From Ceriagrion tenellum (lineage: Eukaryota; Arthropoda; Insecta; Odonata; Coenagrionidae), in the NCBI GenBank assembly GCA_963169105.1, contig OY720632.1, positions 55,027,136-55,091,135 of the forward strand: DNA of 64,000 nt, in the 5' to 3' direction. Positions 25,500 to 37,605 of this stretch are shown here, one piece after another. The stretch's first letter is position 1; each line of letters opens with the position of its first letter. The position numbers and the translations under genes are program-made. The notes under the pieces were generated by a model. The model was given only the letters and a program-made list of their open reading frames with translations. It was not told the DNA's origin and did no database searches.

Positions 25500-28400
25500 A
25501 CGTTCAAATCTCTCTTCGTAAGTGACGCTTAGACTCAGGAGTATTGTCCGTATCCCTCCAGGCGGGGCGACTACCTAGCGGTGTACGGGTGCCCTATCAG
25601 TGATGCCGGTCCGCCACGGCGATCGACCCATGTAGGATTCCTCAGACCTGCCCTAAGTCGAATACGCTCCTCGTTGAGATGAGCTCCGGGTCAGCTATCG
25701 ATGCCAGGCGATATCTCAAGGATAAAATGTCACTGACCTTCATCCATGTTGGATTCTCTCTCAACAGTGCCCTTGCTTGATCTTGAATATATCGAAAATT
25801 CCATCCTATTATAGTGACTTTGTTTGCTTCAATTCTTCGTGGCTATTTAAGATGACGATTAATGATGTGTCGACAAATACGAATTTATTTATTAATAAAT
25901 TAGTATGCATTTGTCTACGAGTTTTATGACAGTAGAATCCTATATTCTGTAAATGAAATGGTAGAGCCTTTACTCTAAGATAGTTGAAGCTTTTAATCAT
26001 AGCAAATCCTATTTAAGGGAAAGCGGGATCTCGCTGTGAAAATGACCTGAATCGATAATTTTGGTCTCATTACTTTTAAATCTGTAATTGATATTCCCTC
26101 ATCCCATTCTAGTCATGAAAGATACCATTAGAAGTAACGATAGTGAAATCGTAGTGAAGTTTTCTACATTTCATAATACGATAATTGGTGCTTTTCCGGC
26201 GAATTTCTTGAATGATCGAATTCTCGAGTCTCCGTCCGGGTGAGTTGTTCCATTTTACATCTGATACTCAGATTCCCTCATGACGAGGGCCGTATCGGAC
26301 CTCAAAACCTCAGTAAATGGAACAACTCACCCGGACTGAGACGCGAGAACTATGCATTTACAACAATTTCCTCACGATACTTCGTAAAATTGCTAATTTT
26401 ACATCGTTGCCTGTTCATCTAAATGGAGCTTTGCAAATCCTCCTGTCTCACATTTCCATCAGCTCCCTTCCTTTTGAATCATCAAACTTGTAATATCCCA
26501 TGACTTTGAGGATTAACGGCGAATATTATGATCAAAGTGAGCTATATGAGATTTCAGCCTTTGTACTCGAGCGTTTTCTGTTTTTTTTAAACAGGGAACA
26601 CCTGGGACATACGGATAACCATTACCTGGGCTTGGGAGAAAGAGATTAAAATCATGAATGTTCCATGAACCCCCATTGTGTTAATTAAGGTAGTTTCCAG
26701 CCTAATTCCTCTCCCAGCCTGTATATTGGCTATGAGAAATGTTTCCTGAATGAAATGAGAAACCCTTCATTCAAACGTAAGGACGATCTGAGAATACTTC
26801 TCCGCCCATTTAACATTAAATGTAATTGTACGGAATCTTGTACGGGTAATTTACACAGAGCCCTCGACTTTCGCCATTGAAACACGAAGCAAAAAATGTA
26901 GTAGGACAAAATGTTTATGAATTTAAAGAAAGGCCAACATGAAATGCATGCAATCACTTAAGGCGTTCCAAGCCTCAAATCGTCTGCATTAAGCTTTATT
27001 AAAAGAAATGAAAATTAGATAGGCGCAGAAAAAATATTACGACTCATCAACTCAGAGAGTATTTTGCGGCATTAAGCAAGGACTTAATATTGTAAAAATC
27101 CAAGATGGAAATTGTATTGAAGATGGGCTACAATTCATAGCAGCACGCAATTATCGGCAGAACATTAAGAGCAACCTCAAACACGCTTCAAACAGATTCT
27201 CACTACGTGATCTTAATGAGCCACGTGGTCCAAATGAGACCAAATTACCAGGGCCAACACTTCCACTCACAGGCACGCGGCCATAGGTCCAACTTCTCCC
27301 GACTTCAGAATGGTTCATCGCTGAGTAAAGGATTATATCAATTTACTGTGTCATCATGATCTTAACGTTGCCAAGGTCGATAAATACAAGTCATGGACAG
27401 AAAAAGTAGTAGATGATGGTATTCGGTAATCGAATATATTTGTCACCAATTACAACTCAAGCCATCAGTCAAAATAAAATTATACAGCATCCATATCTAA
27501 ATGGCATTAGACTCCACGATATTTTGGTTGCCTAGTCAATGATTTAGCTAAGGTTTCAGATTACACCCGCAATTGTTGTAGAAGAAAGGACATCGCGGGC
27601 TCATGTAAAAATTATGCAGTGGATTTCATGAGAATCAGGTCTTACTCAACACGGTGCTTAAAAAACAAACCTAACTTCGTATATCTTACTCCTCGGATCC
27701 ACTAACAAGAAATAAACGCAAATAACCACCACCAAATAACCTCATCTTTCAGAATCTAACTAGTAATTAACTGGTATCTTCTGGATGTAGTTTGGTCAAA
27801 AAATAGTCATCTTTTATTTCGTAAATTAGCAATCCAAGCGAAGACAACTATTCGGGAATGAACTTATGGATACTAACTTCAAATTCACTATTACTACAGA
27901 GATTCTAGACCAAAAATAAGGAAAACGTTCGCCAATGGTGAGAGAAATACCAACTCTCCTCCTCTATGAGTGCTTGTTTTCTTATAAAAGGTGATCTACC
28001 GATTAAGAAGGGTATAAATATAAGAATAGTACCCAAGCAATGCCGTTAACATTAAATTTACTGCAGATACATACACGACGTGTCAATTTTTGCGAGGAAA
28101 TAAGAAAATCCACGATTTCTTAAATCGATGGTCGGTACCCCGAAGAGCCAGTATCTCGTCAATGGTTAAGCCAATAAAATAAAAAAATGTTTTCCAGAGG
28201 AAAAGGATTCTGTACAAAAATAATTGATACAACTTCAGGTATTCCATTCAGGGATATCATAAATGAGCAACTTAAAACGTATGTGTTCTCTGAAAAAAGG
28301 TTTCACTTGGCCGACCTTATGGGGACTTCCGATTTTTCACAGCCATTAATTGCCCCGCTGATATGTATAACAGTCCAAGGGCTGTACGCAACCACCGTTA

Positions 28401-28500
28401 AAACAAATATCGAAGAGGATAGATTGATATTTTCACTGGAATCCCAATGATTAGTTGAAGCTTCATTTATAATTTATTAACAGCCACATGCACACACATC
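25500..28500. other. Intergenic DNA, no gene recognised
   Basis: The stretch 25510-25720 is GC-richer than average without a recognisable domain. Apart from the inverted repeat at 26223-26347 I see nothing else. The ORF at 28187-28450 shows no similarity that I recognise. Confidence 0.35.
26223..26347. repeat. Inverted repeat, 22-bp perfect core arms
   Basis: GTCCGGGTGAGTTGTTCC and the following ATTT at 26234-26255 are exactly complementary to 26315-26336. The arms extend outward to 33 bp with two mismatches. The loop is 59 bp. It could be a very small MITE or a relic of a foldback element. Confidence 0.75.
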
Positions 28501-28504
28501 TTAC

Positions 28505-29255
28505 CAATGGCAGTGGTAGGATAAGGGATGTCTCACAGATAGGATAAGGGATAAATAAATCTGAGGCTTAAAATTTACAAAAGAGTAAATTGAAACACCT
28601 GGAAAAAACACAGGGATGAGATCTCCAATAATCATTAAAGTTAACGCCATGAGTGAATTCAATATCTTTGCAGAAGTTTTCCAATACTTGAAAGAGAAAA
28701 CGGCGATAACACTGCTATGTAGCGCTGCAGAAGGATATCTATAATGAACAAAATAACTGATGACTAACCGACATTACACCTATTACCTTGAATATTGATA
28801 AAACATAGGCAACAAATGAAGTTCCGTGGTAATCAACCAGCGTTAAAATAAACTCTGCCCGCCCTACAATTCTAACCAAAGGTATTAACTCAGCCGAAGA
28901 ACCATGTATTCTTCAAAGTACAAGATATGAAACGGGCTTCCTTATTGGACCTTCAATAATAAGACTTAAATTTTGAGCAAGTATAATTATGCAACAAACG
29001 CTGTAACCATTTGTTATAAAGTTTCAAATTTTTATACAAATAAACTTACTTTAAGTGTATATATGAGGTGATTAGGCCTCCAAAACAGATGTCGCCCTGA
29101 ATAACAAGTAAACTTTTATGCTGTAGATTTTTTCTAAGCGCCTTCTTGCAAGTGTAGCTCTTAGTAATAACATTGGTGCATATAAACAGCGCATGTGTTC
29201 TAATCTTAATCGGAGGATTACTGACCCCAAGAATAGAAACAGAATGAAAGTTATT
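28505..29255 (-). pseudogene. Decayed exons 7-9 of a third SLC6 paralogue
   Basis: Three exon relics follow each other in SLC6 order. The exon 9 relic (28505-28686) reads LENFCKDIEFTHG then DYWR after a TTTCAAG acceptor, but it has an in-frame stop, is 182 instead of 177 nt, and ends at an intact GTAAGA donor. The exon 8 relic (28787-28863) begins GGCGGGCAG after TTGTAG, carries a 2-nt insertion, then matches FILTLVDY-GTSFVAYVLS. It lacks the last 25 nt of the exon. A weaker exon 7 relic (about 29050-29255) has an FILFLFLG segment and ends at GTAAGT. No exons 1-6 or 10-11 were found nearby. It lies between genes A and B in the same orientation, so it is most simply a dead third member of the array. 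The exon 7 assignment is the least certain. Confidence 0.7.
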
Positions 29256-29271
29256 CTCAAAACCATATAGT

Positions 29272-29560
29272 CATTCATTCAAAGGTTTTAATCCTTCCAC
29301 AGTGAGCACACTTTCCCCTTTGGCTGATCTCTATTTCTTGCTCTCCCAAAGTACTTTCCTTTCATTCACTTATTTACATCCTCATATCCCTTTCAAAGAA
29401 ATTGTTTCCATTCAGTTCTGAGTTCTTCTTTTAGTGACACGCCTCTAGTTTCTTCACAGTATTCTTTTAATAGTATATGGTTTACTTAAGTCTCTTCACC
29501 TACAACTGTCATGTAAAAACTAATGAAATGGTAATTAGCTTGGTCAATTTGATTTTATTC
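29272..29560. repeat. Diverged duplicate of 35388-35690 (copy 1)
   Basis: Blocks such as ATTCAAAGG, AATCCTTCCA, CTTTCCTTTCATT, CAGTTCTGAGTT and CTTTTAATAGT appear in the same order and orientation at 35388-35690. This copy touches the exon 7 relic of the dead SLC6 paralogue. Confidence 0.65.
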
Positions 29561-30931
29561 GAGAGACTTGAGTGGCTCACAGAGCTCTCCCCTTTCCTTC
29601 CCTCAATCAATTACATGAATTGAAGTCGAATTGAAGCTCACTTGCATCTTCCTCTTTTAGTTAGAAGATCGATGAGCAATCCAATGAGCAATCGATGAGC
29701 AATCGATATCCAATGTGGACTGGCATGAACGTACCCACCGAGGAACAGGGTAGGGGACAGCTACATCACTCCTAAATAAACTCAAAAAAGAAACCTAGCA
29801 ACATAGAGATAGAATTCCTCTCCCTCCCTCGCCGAAAAGTGTTGTCCCTCCCTAGTTCAGATCCCAGGGTCGACCTTGACGACCATCACTACTCATCGCA
29901 GTGCATGCAAGAGTTTTTCCCATCTTAAAAATCCCTCTTATCCTAAAAAAAATTCCGTCAGTTTTCTCGCAATCTAATGATTAAGCAATAAAATGTGGAA
30001 ATTCACAAGAGAAAATCCACACCCATTACTTGATGGGGATTTGATAACAGATGCATCATAAGTTGTTCAGGTGGGTCCACCACTTTCCTCACAAATTAAT
30101 CGTTTTGTAAGGGATAATTCGTGGAAGTTCATTGAGGTAACACTTGCAGTCTGATGAACAATAGAGCGTTAAACGTAATGCAAGAATGAGGCAAGGAGGT
30201 ATGCAAGGATTAGGCGAGAGGATGACATAATTAAAGGAATAAGTTTTTCAAATATTTGCACCGGAAATCAGGAACCTACTGAGCCCACCGCACTATAAAA
30301 AAAGTAAAACACAATGTGGGCGTCAAAAAAAATGACGTATTTTCGTCAGAAAACACAATGACGTCAGAAGAAAATTAGTCTTCACGTCGCAGTTCATACG
30401 GGTGCTGGTTTTGGTGACACAGCTCTTGTCTTATTCGCCCTGAGTGATATCATCACCAAGTGGTTCTTAAAAGAGTTTGTTTGCAGGTGGGGGAATTTGC
30501 CTTGCGTAAACGAGGGGAATATCAAAACAGGGGAAGTTTGCTGACTGCAAAGGCAATTAAAGCTTTCCAGATTTCTTAGTAATATTCGTCACCTAGGCCG
30601 GATGCCTCTCTCGGCTGAAATAGTACAACTATTGTAGAGCAAACGCGAATATAAAGTGATAACAAAATGGCATACATTTTGTGTCCATGCATACTTATTG
30701 CACCGACGTGGCTAAGGGGTGGTCTATGGGGCTTGGACCCCCACCCTCCACAATGTTTACATCGCCTTTAAAAGCTAAGGTACCAAAGGAGAAGTCTGTC
30801 TTTTTAGTCTCGAAACAATGAAAACGATAAATTTATTGATGAATTGTTTTAAGAACAATTTTTAAAATATTATGTACGTCATTTTCAAATATAAAAAACG
30901 CAAGTAACTGCTACACTCGTTTCGAGATCAG

Positions 30932-31567
30932 TAGTGTTACCGCGAGACTCGAGACGAGACCGTAGTAGAGAATTCGAGACGAGACTCGTGACCACTTTAC
31001 TACTACTAATACGAAGTAAATGTTACGTTTTCCTTGAGTATCAAAGCATTAGCATTCCCGCTACATCCGATCCAGCGGAAAGATTGGTCTCACGGGCAGC
31101 ATTGACAATGAGAAAGCGTATAAACCGCTTAGGCCACGAATCTGCCAGAAGTATACTTGTTGTGAAGTCGTAGGTGACTTGCCATTTGACCAATAAAATA
31201 AAAAATTCATCTTGATTTTACTGTTTTCAACCAGAAAATTATTTAAACTATACTTCATAGAGCATTAAAACAATCATTGATTTAACATGCATTTTGATGT
31301 TTTCGGTGTCCAGTTAAATACATATTTAATTCATATAAATGTCAGAACTATTTCGAGTGTACCTACCGATTCAGCGATTACGTTTTCAAAGAAAACTGGG
31401 CTATTAATGGTACTTTATATTGGGGGAAACGAGACGAGTCTCGTCCGAGATTCGAGACCGAGACAAAACTGGGGTTCACGAGACAAGACTCGAGACAATA
31501 CCCCAGTTCAGAAAATGAGACAGAGACGAGACTGGATCAAGTCTCGTCTCGTCTCGCGGCAACACTA
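30932..31567 (+). mobile_element. Internally deleted hAT-type transposon
   Basis: Ends TAGTGTTACCGCGAGAC and its inverted partner TAGTGTTGCCGCGAGAC (RC) bound a 636-bp unit. Both subterminal regions are rich in GAGACGAGAC units. Inside is a fragment of hAT transposase C-terminus. The flanking octamers do not match, so no target duplication could be confirmed. Confidence 0.7.
31030..31173 (+). pseudogene. hAT transposase C-terminal (dimerisation) fragment
   Basis: The frame reads SISIPATSDPAERLVSRA, then LTMRKRINRL. This matches the hAT dimerisation signature (PATSAPSERVFS ... KKRNRL) in wording and spacing and ends at TAG. The catalytic part of the transposase is absent. Confidence 0.75.
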
Positions 31568-32407
31568 CACAGATCCAGCATTGACAAGTTATACCGGGAA
31601 CCCATGATTACTTAGATATGAATATTTTCCGAAAGAAAAGGATACTTCCAAATATTCCTGACGCGGAAAGAAAGGCATAAAATGGGATTCATGATTCTTC
31701 TTGCGCGTCTAAACTGACTCAATTGGCTGCCTTATGTTAGTGAGTGGCGTTCCGGGAATAACAGACTCTGGACCATTCCAGATTTGGTGACGATAAGTCG
31801 ACATGTTACCACTTCATCATAACTGAGAGATATATGCGTATTACTTAATAACATTAAACTCACATTTACTTTCCACGACGTCATGTAAAATACACTCTAT
31901 ATATAAAATAATTATAGAGGAAAGTACCTAAAACCGGACCCCTCCTCCTAAAGTGGACCCCCACTCTGCCCCTCTCTCTCTTTGCTCTGCATACTGCTGC
32001 ACTCTATCGGAATCAAGCGTAAATAGTAGTTCAGACTTCTACGACTCTGTAGTTCAGCGCTCGCGACACCCGCATCACTTGTTTGTCAATCCGTCATTAA
32101 ATGTTTCGCTAGTGGGAAAAGTTTTTGCAGTGTTGTGTTTTTTTCAGTATTTCACCTGGATTTCGGCAGGTAAGCTATCCGACCTATATATATTCTTACA
32201 TGGTAAAGTATGGCGTCTAGATTTATCGCTAAGTAATTTACTGTAAACGTTGGGTTAAAGATTTATTGAGTTAATAAATTATGGTCTATAGTTGCCTAAA
32301 CCAGACCCCCAACAGTTGCCTAAACCGGACCTCTTGTTTTTATGCTTGAAGCCTCACTGTGCACACCGTTATTCTCTTTTAATTCTGTATCAGAATCAAA
32401 AAGAACA

Positions 32408-34376
32408 ATGGGGAAGGTCGATCAAAGGAAATGGAGACCTACAAATAAGTCTAAAGCTATTGACGCAGTTCGTATCAAGAAAATGGGCTGGAAGAAAGCG
32501 AGTAAACAATTTAATGTTCCGAAAACGGCTCTCATGAGGTTGTCTGTCGCAAAGTATGGTACACCAGAGGAGGCTTCTACCACAAAAAGAGGCCGATCAA
32601 CAGTTTTGGGAAAGAATCTAGAAGATGAGCTTGTTCACTACTGTCTAGCAATGGGAACCTCTTATTTTGGGCTTACAAGAAATGACTTGCGAAGGTTGGC
32701 AGTACAACTGGCTGAGAGAAATAATATTGAACATCCTTTTAAAGACGAAATTGCTGGGAAGAAGTGGGTAAGCCTATTTCTTAAACGCCATAAAGCAAAA
32801 CTTGCTGAAAGGAAGCCTAGCGGAACATCGTACAGCAGGGCACTTAGCTTCAGCTAGGAAAACATTGAAAAATTTTACAACCTCTTGGAAAATGTTTATG
32901 AAAAAGGCAAATTCAGTCCCGACAGGATTTACAATGTGGATGAAAGCGGGATTTCAGTGGTGCAGTCCAAAGTAGCCAAAGTAATTGGCCTGAAGGGAAA
33001 GAAACATAGCTGCACTTACATCAGGAGAGCGAGGGGCCCTTAAAACGATTGTTGCATGTATGAGTGCTAGCGGCTCATTCGTGCCCCCTTTGGTAATTTT
33101 CCCATGAAGAAATATGAGTGAGCAGTTGAAGAAAGGGGCTCCACCAGGAACTATATTTGCAGCTCATCCTTCTGGGTGGATTCAAACTAATTCATTTACT
33201 CAGTGGTTTCGACATTTTGTTGAATTTTCAAATCCATCAGAGGAGAAACCTGTGGTATTGCTGTTGGATGGACACTTAAGCCACACGCAGAACATAGACC
33301 TTATTGACCTAGCTAAAGCCAATAATGTGACCATTGTTTCACTGCCCCCACATTCTTCACACAAATTACAACCCCTCGACAAGACCTTCATGGGCCCTCT
33401 CAAGATTTATTATTGTGAAGAAATAAGGCAGTGGTTAAGGCATAACGAACGTGCCGTCACTGCCTTTGCTGTTATGCAACTATTTGGCCAAGCCTACGTC
33501 AAATGTCAGACAGCGCAAATTGCAATAAATGGATTCAAGGTTACAGTTTACCCCTAGGACAAGAAGCTCTTTTCCGATGCCGAATGTATTGAAAAGGCTA
33601 ACAAAAACCTAGATTCTTCTTTTTATGAATCTCTTTTGAAAAATAATAGGCAAGCAAACGAGATCATCCCACAAAATGTCAAATGTGAAGCTCTTTTCCG
33701 AATCCGAATTTATTGAAGATGCTAACAAAAATCGAGATTCTTCTTTTTATGAATCTGTCTTGAAAAATAATCGGCAAAGAAACCAGATCATCCCACAAAA
33801 TGTCGAATGTGATGTTGACGAACCAGAAGCTGTTAAAGAAACGGAGACCAATCAACCTTCAACATCCTCTGCAGGTCATGAGGTGTACTGGTCACCAGCT
33901 ACATGTGAGGATTCTCCGGATCACACATCATCTATTACAAGTCCTTTTGACATTAATCCCTTCCCAAAAATAAAATAGGACCTCAAATAGGGGTCGAATG
34001 GCATGCACTTCAACTATCATCACCTTATAAAGCCCAGTTGGAGAAAGCGATAAAGGCTAAAAAGGAAAAAGAACAGCAATGACGGGATCGTGATAAAACA
34101 AACAATCGTGGCCTGAAGCGTGAATTAGCAGTAGGTCCATCTAAAAAAGAAAAAGATCCTGTGAAAAAACATCTTAATTTTGAGAATGACTCAAGCAGTG
34201 AGGATGGTAAGAGTGTGTCATCTAGGATGTCGGATCTGGAAATTCCTTCAGGAGTGTCTCCATCAAAAGATGACGATGCGTGTTGCTTGTTTTGTGACAG
34301 AAAATTTTCTGAGGACTCAAAAGGAGAAGTTTGGGTAATGTGCGTTATGTGTTCACTGTGGGCTCAAGTAGACTGA
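32408..34376 (+). pseudogene. pogo/Tigger transposase with PHD-like C-terminal finger (broken)
   Basis: From the ATG at 32408 (MGKVDQRKW) a psq-type helix-turn-helix precedes the CENP-B-like region (YFGLTRNDLRRLA). The DDE_1 catalytic core has YNVDESG, LLLDGHLSHT and LQPLDKTFMGPLK as the three acidic positions. The C-terminus has CCLFCDRKF followed by WVMCVMCSLWA, a PHD-like zinc finger. Lesions are a TAG at 32854-32856, a frameshift near 33006, a TGA near 33103, a 124-bp duplication at 33563-33810, and TGA in place of a finger Cys at 34374-34376. It is a dead copy of a transposase that would move the element by cut-and-paste at TA sites. Confidence 0.85.
33563..33810 (+). repeat. 124-bp tandem duplication inside the Tigger ORF
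   Basis: Starting GAAGCTCTTTTCCGA, the unit at 33563-33686 is repeated at 33687-33810 with about 10 percent divergence. The unit is not a multiple of three and shifts the frame. Confidence 0.85.
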
Positions 34377-35387
34377 GCTGGAGTGGAAAAGGATGTTTAT
34401 ATTTGTGATTTTTATCGCTAAAAGCTTTTTATGTTTGTGCTTTTTTAATTCTATAAATAGACTGATCTATAAATAGAATAATCTATAAAAAGTGGTAGTC
34501 TGTATTTTTGTAAGTAAGACGTGTAGTTGTCATTTTATGTTACGCTTTTTCGCTAAATGATTTAATTATTTTATTAGTTTATCCTAATATAAAAAACTAC
34601 ATTATACAGGATTTTTGTTAACTATGACTAGTAAATGTCAAATTACATTTATATTTTATAACCACATTTTATTTCTTCTGATTTCTCACCCATTCCTGCA
34701 CTTTTTTAGTGTTTTCTAATAGTTTTTATAGGGGGTCCACTTTAGGCAACTATTTTTCAAATCCCCAAAATGTAAGGTTTTAAAAAATGGTGTTTTTAAG
34801 TGACAATTAATAACAATATTTTATGAGAAATTAATATAATTGTTGCATACTAAAATTAATATTTGATGCTTTAAAACTGGGTTTTTACACTGATTCATAT
34901 ATATTTTTAATAAAAATAAAATGGAGATCCGGTTTTGGGCACTTTCCTCTATTTTCAGGAATAAATGGCCCCGACATCCGCAAATACTTGTATTTTAGGG
35001 TTTGTTATGTGGGATTTATAAAAAACTGACGGTCTTGTGGAATGGCTTAATATCGCTAAACGCAAGGGTATAGGGAAATGACAGGCCCTATTACGAAACT
35101 TAAAACATTAATCGGCCACATTTCACCAAGTATGTATTCTCCATGGCTTAAGATTAAAAGAGATACGAATGGTTTCATGCACACAATACGCAGAAATACC
35201 AACTGCAGATAAGTTATTTCTTTGGTGACTCAACCAAGAGAATCGGCTTGGTTTTCATAGTCAGAAAATAGAAAACATTTCTCGATTTAAACTCTAGTAT
35301 ATACGGTACATTCAAGACACTAAATACAAAAATGTATGCTACATACAAACCAACAATATTAAAAATTGCATATTGGTCTCAAAATCG

Positions 35388-35690
35388 TGCACTTAGTCAT
35401 TCAAAAGTCTCAATCCTTCCATTGTGGATATGTACTCTTTACCTTTTGACTGCCTTCTCTTCTTTGCTTTCTGAGGGCACTTTCCTTTCATTTCCCCCAT
35501 TCACAATCACTTTCACAAGTAATGGTGCCAAAGCAGTTCTGAGTTTTTTTAGACATGCCCATGCAGTTAATTCACAGCAATCTTTTAATAGTTTATGGGT
35601 TACTTAGGTTTCTTCATGGTAACTACTACTATGTATGTCTACTAGTATGTAAATACCAGTGAAATGGAAATTAGCTGGGTGCATCTGACT
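35388..35690. repeat. Diverged duplicate of 29272-29560 (copy 2)
   Basis: The same ordered blocks as at 29272-29560, in direct orientation, 6.1 kb away. This copy lies 2.9 kb downstream of the last exon of gene A. Confidence 0.65.
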
Positions 35691-36076
35691 GAATCTTTAT
35701 TCAACATTCTTTCATTTCTTTGGTTCATTGATATTTCCCTTCACCCACTCTAGCATAGCTACAGGATAATCAGAATAAAGCAATAAAATCCTTCACTCCA
35801 AAGGTAGATTTCAGGGGTCCACATCAAACTGATCCATCAAGTAAAGCATGCACTCAAAAATACAGGGAAATCCATTTAAAGCATTGTCTGGATACAGCAT
35901 TTTCCCATTTGTTATGATCTATGGATTGAAAATCCCATGACAAAATGTGAAATGCAAGCTCTTTTCTGCACTTAGAGGTTCTCATTTGTAACGTGTGGGT
36001 CTATATGTATTTTCCCAAACTTTTCCCAGTTATGCATTTTAAAATTGGGGCTGTTGACTAGGCAGTGTGCACATAT

Positions 36077-36420
36077 TACTCATCTTCAAGGAAAGCGCTT
36101 TCAGATGCATCGAACAATCACTCTTTGTCAACCAAAATTGCTTTTACTGCCAACAGAGCCACATGAGCATCCTGTCAGGCATCGATACTTGTTTTCACAT
36201 CCAGACTAAAGAGGTGACAGTCATCAATTACAGAATTATTCAAACCTACTCATCTTCAAGGAAAGCTCTTTTGGATGCAACGAATAATCACTCTTTGTCA
36301 CCAAAAATTGATTTTGCTGCCAACAGAGCCACATGAGCATCCTGTCGGGCATTGAAACTTTTTTTTTTTTACTTCCACACTAAAGAGGTGACAGTCATCA
36401 ATTACAGAATTATTCAAACC
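36077..36420. repeat. Tandem duplication, two units of about 170 bp
   Basis: The unit beginning TACTCATCTTCAAGGAAAGC at 36077 is repeated at 36247 with few changes. Shared blocks include CAACAGAGCCACATGAGCAT and GACAGTCATCAATTACAGAA. A poly-T expansion is present in the second unit. The duplication looks recent. Confidence 0.9.
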
Positions 36421-36964
36421 TATTCACCTCTTTTTGAAGTGAAGTCTGTCTGATCTCATAAAATCATTATATACTCAGACCAAACCACAAAAACCTTGAT
36501 AAATTATAATATATTAACTAAACCCTTGAATCACTCCTATTTCAAATTGTAATGGATCCCATTTGTAATATTTCAAAAATACATTTCCAGACCTTAATGT
36601 GTTAAGGGGATTGCACTGTATCTGCAGCCCATTGTCATATGGGTAGTGAAACTAACACATCCAATTGCTTTCCTTAATCAATCGTTATATACCTAGAAAA
36701 GTTAGGAGTAAATATCCAGCAGCTAGGCAGCAGCAGAAGGTGAGGGTTACCAGAGACTTCAACCCAGGACTTTCCAATCAAGAATCAAAGGTTAAAATTG
36801 AATGGGAGACAGATTGATACCTTCATATGAAAGTGGTTGAAAAGTGAAGTGTGTCATCAAAATGCATAAAAATATCACTCAATTCACACTCTCATGAACT
36901 AGAGAATTCTTGATTCATTTCATGCATTTAATTCAGTCCTTAACTTCATGCATCCTTAACTTCA

Positions 36965-37605
36965 GATATAATGTGGGGAACACTCATGCAAAACATATGT
37001 GGCACAGCATTGAGGAAACTAGGTTTTGTTAAGTGTATAATAAGAAGGTCCTCAGATGAAAAAGTAAAAGAGAGATGCTACTTCGCTCTGGTTAGGCCAT
37101 ACCTTGAATACACTGCAAACATTTGGGACCCTGGTCATAAAGATTTAACCAAATAAATTAACAAAGTACAAAGAAAAGCAGCACGCTTCATTAAAAACTG
37201 CTACGAATGAACATATAGTGTTAGAGAACTGTTAGAGGGATTAAGGTGGAAGCCCCTAGAGACTCGGAGGCTGCACGATAGGCTTAGGCTGCTTGATAAA
37301 TTCAGAACTGATATTTTTCAGAGTGACACAGAGAATATTATCATGACGCCTCACTGTATTTTTAGGTCTAACATATGCAATAAAATAAGAGAGAAAATAC
37401 TATCCCAAACAGATTGGTACAAAAATCCATTCTATTCATACACAATAAGCGACCACAATAGAAACTGAGCTCCTCCAAATACACTCTCATAGGACATGTC
37501 ACCATATCACCTCAAAAACTTTTACATCTTTACACGACTGGTGACCTACCACCCCCTGCCACATGCCCAAGTGGCGGCTCAAGGGGTAGTATGTAGATTT
37601 ACAAC
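36965..37605 (+). mobile_element. LINE 3' fragment (jockey-like RT C-terminus)
   Basis: The frame reads LRKLGFVKCIIRRSS, then LVRPYLEYTANIWDP, VQRKAARFIKNCY, SVRELLEGLRWKPLETRR. This is the typical C-terminal end of jockey-like reverse transcriptases, interrupted by TAA at about 37155 and TGA at about 37208. The 3' UTR (TGGTGACCTACCACCCCCTG ... GTAGTATGTAGATT) follows to about 37605. It is strongly 5' truncated. Confidence 0.85.

Larger units (their letters stand above)
31917..34949 (+). mobile_element. pogo/Tigger-like DNA transposon, 3.0 kb, inactive
   Basis: Ends GAGGAAAGTACCTAAAACCGG and, inverted, GAGGAAAGTGCCCAAAACCGG are each flanked by TA (31915-31916 and 34950-34951), the Tc1/mariner-superfamily target. 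Subterminal TTGCCTAAACCGGACC repeats lie near 32300 and, inverted, near 34735. It encodes the broken transposase at 32408-34376. Confidence 0.88.

Noticed and set aside
28187..28450. 87-codon plus-strand ORF as a gene
   Set aside because: No domain, no splice context, opposite strand to the SLC6 relics and no similarity to SLC6 exon 10 on the reverse strand.
30340..30375. TGACGTCA as a CRE-type promoter element
   Set aside because: A single palindromic octamer with no gene nearby; expected by chance in 64 kb.
30924..31575. 8-bp target duplication around the 30932-31567 hAT element
   Set aside because: The flanks GAGATCAG and CACAGATC share only a shifted AGATC, so no TSD can be claimed.
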